Translations under genes and position numbers: made by a program
Notes under the pieces: model-generated
What the model saw: the letters and a program-made list of their open reading frames with translations, nothing else
The model's database searches: none
Told to the model about the DNA's origin: nothing
Shown here: one piece after another, positions 61,006 through 64,000 of the stretch
Layout: each line of letters starts with the position of its first letter
How positions within the stretch are numbered: position 1 is the stretch's first letter
Source of the DNA: Balneolaceae bacterium
GTDB taxonomy: Bacteria; Bacteroidota; Rhodothermia; Balneolales; Balneolaceae
Assembly: GCA_020832285.1 (NCBI GenBank)
Contig: JAFIFB010000028.1
Span: 1 to 64,000 of the forward strand
Direction of reading: 5' to 3'
DNA: 64,000 nucleotides

Positions 61006-61233
61006 ACTCACAATGATAAAGCTCTGCATAAAACAATCGGGGTTGATTCCTCAGAATACAGACATATTTAAAACCGGCGGCTGACGAAAATTTCTTCCCC
61101 AATTACATAATGGATTTCGATGAATTTATACGGCCAAACTTCCCCAGCTTGCTGTTGTGGCAGAAGATCAGGGCAATTGGATGGGAGTTCATCCCGAATT
61201 CATTAAAAAATTCGTATCAGTTTTTCACGATGC

Positions 61234-62085
61234 TCACTTCTTAACCATCGTACTCAGTACAAACCAGATATTCTCTTTACGCTCCATCAGGCGGCGTTTG
61301 AAATAGGGGAACCACATCGTACCGTAGGGTACATAGACACGGGCGTTATATCCCTGTGTGGCGAACTGTTCCATCGTTTCTTCACGCAGGCCATAGAGCA
61401 TCTGGAACTCGAATCGCTCTTTTGGAATGTTGTTTTCTAAAGTGTGTTTTTTAACCCAATCGATCAATTCATCATCGTGTGTGGCAATACGAGGAAAGGG
61501 TGTCTGTTCAAATAAAATTTTCGCATAATCTTTGAACGCTTTACGAATATCAGTCATATTTTGCAGGGCGATTCCTTTCGGTTCCTTGTAAGCGCCTTTA
61601 CAAAGGCGGATGTCGGCACCCAGCCCGGCAAGTTCTTCAATATCCTTCCTGGAGCGGTAAAGGTAGGCCTGAATTACGATACCCACATGTTTTTCATATT
61701 CGCTGAACGCTTCTTTAAAAATATCGATCGTGCGTTGTGTGTAATCGGAGCCTTCCATGTCGATCCGCACGAATGAATCCAGTTCCTTCGCTTTTTCGAG
61801 GAGCCGGAACAGGTTTTTTTTACAGTAATTCTCATCAATATCCAGGCCCATCATGGTCAGTTTAATCGAGATGGTACTTGTCAGGTTAGCGGTGTGAATA
61901 TCTTCCAGCAGGCCGGTGTATACATCCACAGTTTTATCAGCCGTGGTTTTGTCTTTTACGTTTTCACCCAGCAGATCCAGGGTAACACGAATTCCTTTTT
62001 TATTAAATGTCTTAATTTTAGGGATGGTCTCCTGAAACGTTTCTCCGGCCACGAATCGTCTCGCAAATGCAAATGGTAGTTTCAT
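61234..62085 (-). CDS. Proline dehydrogenase
   Basis: A 283-residue flavoenzyme that oxidises proline to pyrroline-5-carboxylate and feeds electrons to the quinone pool. Family features are VTLDLLGENV (residues 34-43), STISIKLTMMGLDID, FVRIDMEGSDYTQRTIDIF, GIVIQAYLYRSRKDIEEL, ADIRLCKGAYKEP, RIATHDDELIDW, FQMLYGLR and the C-terminal RVYVPYGTMWFPYFKRRLME. The short, single-domain form matches bacterial PRODH proteins not fused to the P5C dehydrogenase. Convergent with sulfatase 7 and divergent from the DUF4097 gene; the partner P5C dehydrogenase is not in the window. Confidence 0.95.
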   Translation of the reverse strand: MKLPFAFARRFVAGETFQETIPKIKTFNKKGIRVTLDLLGENVKDKTTADKTVDVYTGLLEDIHTANLTSTISIKLTMMGLDIDENYCKKNLFRLLEKAKELDSFVRIDMEGSDYTQRTIDIFKEAFSEYEKHVGIVIQAYLYRSRKDIEELAGLGADIRLCKGAYKEPKGIALQNMTDIRKAFKDYAKILFEQTPFPRIATHDDELIDWVKKHTLENNIPKERFEFQMLYGLREETMEQFATQGYNARVYVPYGTMWFPYFKRRLMERKENIWFVLSTMVKK

Positions 62086-62299
62086 GCAGATTGGTTATAA
62101 TGAGATGAATAAGTATTCAATAATAGGGAACTCTTCTCTTTTTGTCATGAAGATAACACTGAATTGAGCGGATTATCGTTGTATGATGAAACCCGTCTTA
62201 TAAACTTTCGTAGGGATTAATAAGTGAAGGCCGAAAACAAGCAAGAGTGCCGGATCGTTTTTGTCAGGAAGAAAATTTTTAACGTAATCTTTTACTGCT

Positions 62300-63229
62300 A
62301 TGGCTGGAAAAATATTTGAAAAGATAATGGCTCTTCTCATTCTGCTGTTCGGTTTATTCAGCATAGCTGAAGCTCAACCCTCAGATCGGGCGTACCGGGT
62401 TGATACATTCAGTACAACTTCTTCGCCATCTGTTCAGGTGACTACATCGGGCGGTTCGGTAAATGTAATTGGTCACACCGAGAACGAAGTTAAAGTAGAG
62501 ATGTTTGTAAGGCGAGGGCGCAGTTACATCACCCCTTCCGATACCGATCTTTCGGATTTTGATATTACAATTGAAAAAGATGGTGACCGGGTAATTGCAG
62601 AAGCTCAGAGGAAACGATCAGGAGTATTCAGAGGAAGCAGGAACATTTCCATCAGTTTTAAGGTGTATGCACCACAAAATGCAAAAGTTGAAGGCCGCAC
62701 AAGTGGGGGTAGTGTTTCTGCCGAAAACCTTCTTAACGGGCTTGATCTGTCTACAAGCGGCGGCAGTGTTACTGCAAAAAAAGTAGAGGGTGACATAAAT
62801 CTTCGCACATCGGGTGGAAACATTACTATAGAAGAGGCGTCCGGCAATATCAATGCAAGAACCAGCGGTGGTTCGGTGAGGGCAAGGGACATTTATGGTG
62901 AAGCTGAACTGCGAACATCCGGCGGCAGTATCCGGCTGGAAAATATTTCCGCAAAAATCTCAGCCCGGACCAGCGGCGGCGGTATACGTGGCTCATTCAC
63001 TACCTTTCTTGACGATATCGAACTTCAGACAAGCGGTGGAAACATCCGTATTGAACTGCCTGAAAGCGACCATTTTGACCTTAATCTGAGTGGGCAGCGA
63101 GTGGAAGTAAGCCTGCAAAATTTTTCAGGGCAACTGGAGAGAAACCGGGTTAATGGGAAAGTGGGAAATGGTGGTCCGATGCTATCGGCAACCACATCCG
63201 GCGGTTCGGTAAGACTTGATTACCATTAA
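62300..63229 (+). CDS. DUF4097 beta-repeat exported protein
   Basis: A 309-residue exported protein with a signal peptide (IMALLILLFGLFSIAEAQ). From about residue 105 it consists of an imperfect repeat of about 19-24 residues, each with a TSGG(S/N/G)(V/I) turn: GRTSGGSVSAENLLNGLDLS, TSGGSVTAKKVEGDINLR, TSGGNITIEEASGNINAR, TSGGSVRARDIYGEAELR, TSGGSIRLENISAKISAR and TSGGGIRG. This is the DUF4097 (putative adhesin / beta-helix) pattern, widespread and without established function. It would form a regular extracytoplasmic beta-solenoid. Confidence 0.88.
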   Translation: MAGKIFEKIMALLILLFGLFSIAEAQPSDRAYRVDTFSTTSSPSVQVTTSGGSVNVIGHTENEVKVEMFVRRGRSYITPSDTDLSDFDITIEKDGDRVIAEAQRKRSGVFRGSRNISISFKVYAPQNAKVEGRTSGGSVSAENLLNGLDLSTSGGSVTAKKVEGDINLRTSGGNITIEEASGNINARTSGGSVRARDIYGEAELRTSGGSIRLENISAKISARTSGGGIRGSFTTFLDDIELQTSGGNIRIELPESDHFDLNLSGQRVEVSLQNFSGQLERNRVNGKVGNGGPMLSATTSGGSVRLDYH

Positions 63230-63551
63230 ATTTAACGACTGCCTGAAGGTGACTACTGATTTCAGATCTAAAATCTGAGGTCTATAATCTGAAGTCTGAG
63301 ATCAATAGTCCCCGTCCTCCGTCATTTTGGAATTAGTTAGCTGGTGAATTGATGGATATCGCATCTTTTTTCTTTTTGGACAAGATTGTCTTTTTACTTT
63401 CTCATATTATTTGCAGTAAATTGCCTCAATTGATTAAATAAAAGAGTTCTTAAACTTAAATTCTGGGGATAATAAAGAATCTATTCGTATAAGATTATCT
63501 TTTATCTTTATATTCAATAATTCATCAATCATAACCAAAATCTAACGAACT
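63230..63551. other. Intergenic region with short degenerate tandem repeat
   Basis: 322 bp upstream of the cytochrome oxidase genes. At about 63258-63303 a 14-bp unit is tandemly repeated with changes (AATCTGAGGTCTAT then AATCTGAAGTCTGA). The remainder is AT-rich and should contain the oxidase promoter. No gene seen. Confidence 0.5.
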
Positions 63552-63686
63552 ATGGGGAATAACGAATCCAGTAATGAATCAGAGGAGTTTATTCCAAAAG
63601 GGGCAATCGCTTTTTTTATACTGCTGATGATTCTCTTTTTGGTAATTTGGTTTGCAATGTACTTCGAACTGTTAAGCAGGGGGTGA
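63552..63686 (+). CDS. Cytochrome c oxidase subunit IIa-like small membrane protein
   Basis: A 44-residue protein: a hydrophilic acidic head (MGNNESSNESEEFIPKG) followed by a single membrane helix (AIAFFILLMILFLVIWFAMY) and a short tail FELLSRG. Size, FIPKG motif and position directly before subunit II match the small subunit IIa of ba3-type oxidases. It ends one base before the ATG of the next gene, so the two are translationally close and surely co-transcribed. The call rests on context as much as on sequence, since the protein is very short. Confidence 0.75.
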   Translation: MGNNESSNESEEFIPKGAIAFFILLMILFLVIWFAMYFELLSRG

Positions 63687-63687
63687 A

Positions 63688-64000
63688 ATGGATAAATCAG
63701 AAAAATTAGCTCTCGGATTAAGCGGACTGCTGCTTGTGATATTCTTTGGAGCCATAATGTATGCAGCTGTAGCCAAAGATATCGATGTGCCAACCTGCAT
63801 AACCGATATGGACCCGTTTACAACTGACACTTTATTTCAAACAGCGCCGGACACCTATGAATTGCAGATGGTTGCCCGGATGTGGGCATTTCAGCCATCA
63901 ACCGTAAGGCTTCCCGTTGGTTCTACTGTGGACCTGTATGTAACATCACAGGATATTATTCACGGATTCAAAATTGAGCAGCATAATGTGAATCTTATGG
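63688..64000 (+). CDS. Cytochrome c oxidase subunit II, ba3-type, 5' part
   Basis: 104 codons before the window edge. A single N-terminal membrane helix (LALGLSGLLLVIFFGAIMYA then AVA) is followed by the periplasmic cupredoxin domain: YELQMVARMWAFQPSTVRLP, VGSTVDLYVTSQDIIHGFKI, EQHNVNLM. The single helix and the D-x-x-H-G-F strand, which provides the first CuA histidine, are typical of ba3/B-type oxidases. CuA cysteines would lie beyond the edge. The neighbouring subunit IIa gene supports a ba3-type terminal oxidase, which would take electrons from cytochrome c in the periplasm. Confidence 0.9.
   Translation, partial: MDKSEKLALGLSGLLLVIFFGAIMYAAVAKDIDVPTCITDMDPFTTDTLFQTAPDTYELQMVARMWAFQPSTVRLPVGSTVDLYVTSQDIIHGFKIEQHNVNLM

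Noticed and set aside
61130-61340. Plus-strand open frame reading AKLPQLAVVAEDQGNWMGVH
   Set aside because: It runs into the opposite strand of the proline dehydrogenase gene and has no start codon in good context or recognised family; the 61006-61233 part might be a gene scrap but is too short to support.
1-64000. CRISPR arrays, tRNA or rRNA genes, prophage or conjugation modules
   Set aside because: No regularly spaced repeats, cloverleaf-like sequences, rRNA motifs, or phage or transfer genes were found on either strand by reading.

Overview
The window looks like chromosomal DNA of a Bacteroidota-type (FCB group) aerobic heterotroph. The best match is a marine or halophilic Balneolota/Rhodothermota-like organism. 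This is inferred from the family mix, not from a marker gene: an ECF sigma / FecR / SusC / SusD set, Bat (aerotolerance) genes, a GWxTD protein, DUF1684 lipoproteins, a PPi-type phosphofructokinase signature, dnaX-ybaB-recR, and the start of a ba3-type cytochrome oxidase. No rRNA, tRNA or CRISPR array was seen.

Layout. (1) 1-3.4 kb: the 5' end of a probable ISL3-type transposase, then a PAS histidine kinase gene cut in two by an IS4-family element whose ends and target duplication can be read exactly. (2) 3.4-15 kb: housekeeping and accessory genes, namely phosphofructokinase, two tandem DUF1684 lipoproteins, two amidinotransferase-fold hydrolases, a GH16 laminarinase remnant that has lost its catalytic core, an overlapping amidoligase / C26 glutamine-amidotransferase pair, a DUF481 outer-membrane protein and an erythromycin-esterase-like protein. 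(3) 15-30 kb: a DUF58 protein, a beta-helix lipoprotein, YebC, a BatC-BatD-BatE-like operon without the VWA genes batA/batB, a GWxTD protein, dnaX-ybaB-recR and an M1 peptidase. (4) 30-61 kb: a large sulfatase-rich utilisation locus. It opens with an ECF sigma factor, a FecR anti-sigma factor, an STN-containing SusC and a SusD, and closes that unit with a strong terminator. It continues with a GDPD, a PVC-type heme-binding dehydrogenase, seven intact sulfatases, an esterase, a metallophosphoesterase and a Tat-exported FAD oxidoreductase, interspersed with three pseudogenes. (5) 61-64 kb: proline dehydrogenase, a DUF4097 repeat protein and cytochrome c oxidase subunits IIa and II (the latter cut by the window edge).

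How the parts work together. In region 4 the outer-membrane SusC/SusD pair would bind and import a ligand and signal through the STN domain to FecR and the sigma factor. Exported sulfatases with varied active-site contexts would strip sulfate, and an esterase, two phosphoesterases and two redox enzymes would act on other decorations. No glycoside hydrolase or polysaccharide lyase is recognisable in the 31-kb locus, which is its most interesting property: either the backbone is cut by enzymes encoded elsewhere, or the substrate is not an ordinary polysaccharide.

Gene-free stretches carry several kinds of small palindromic repeat: hairpins that keep their loop while the stem changes in a compensatory way, a nested structured element near 26.8 kb, an inverted-repeat-bounded element between sigma and anti-sigma genes, and two candidate MITE-like elements sharing AAGTTACYCC-type ends inside the sulfatase locus.
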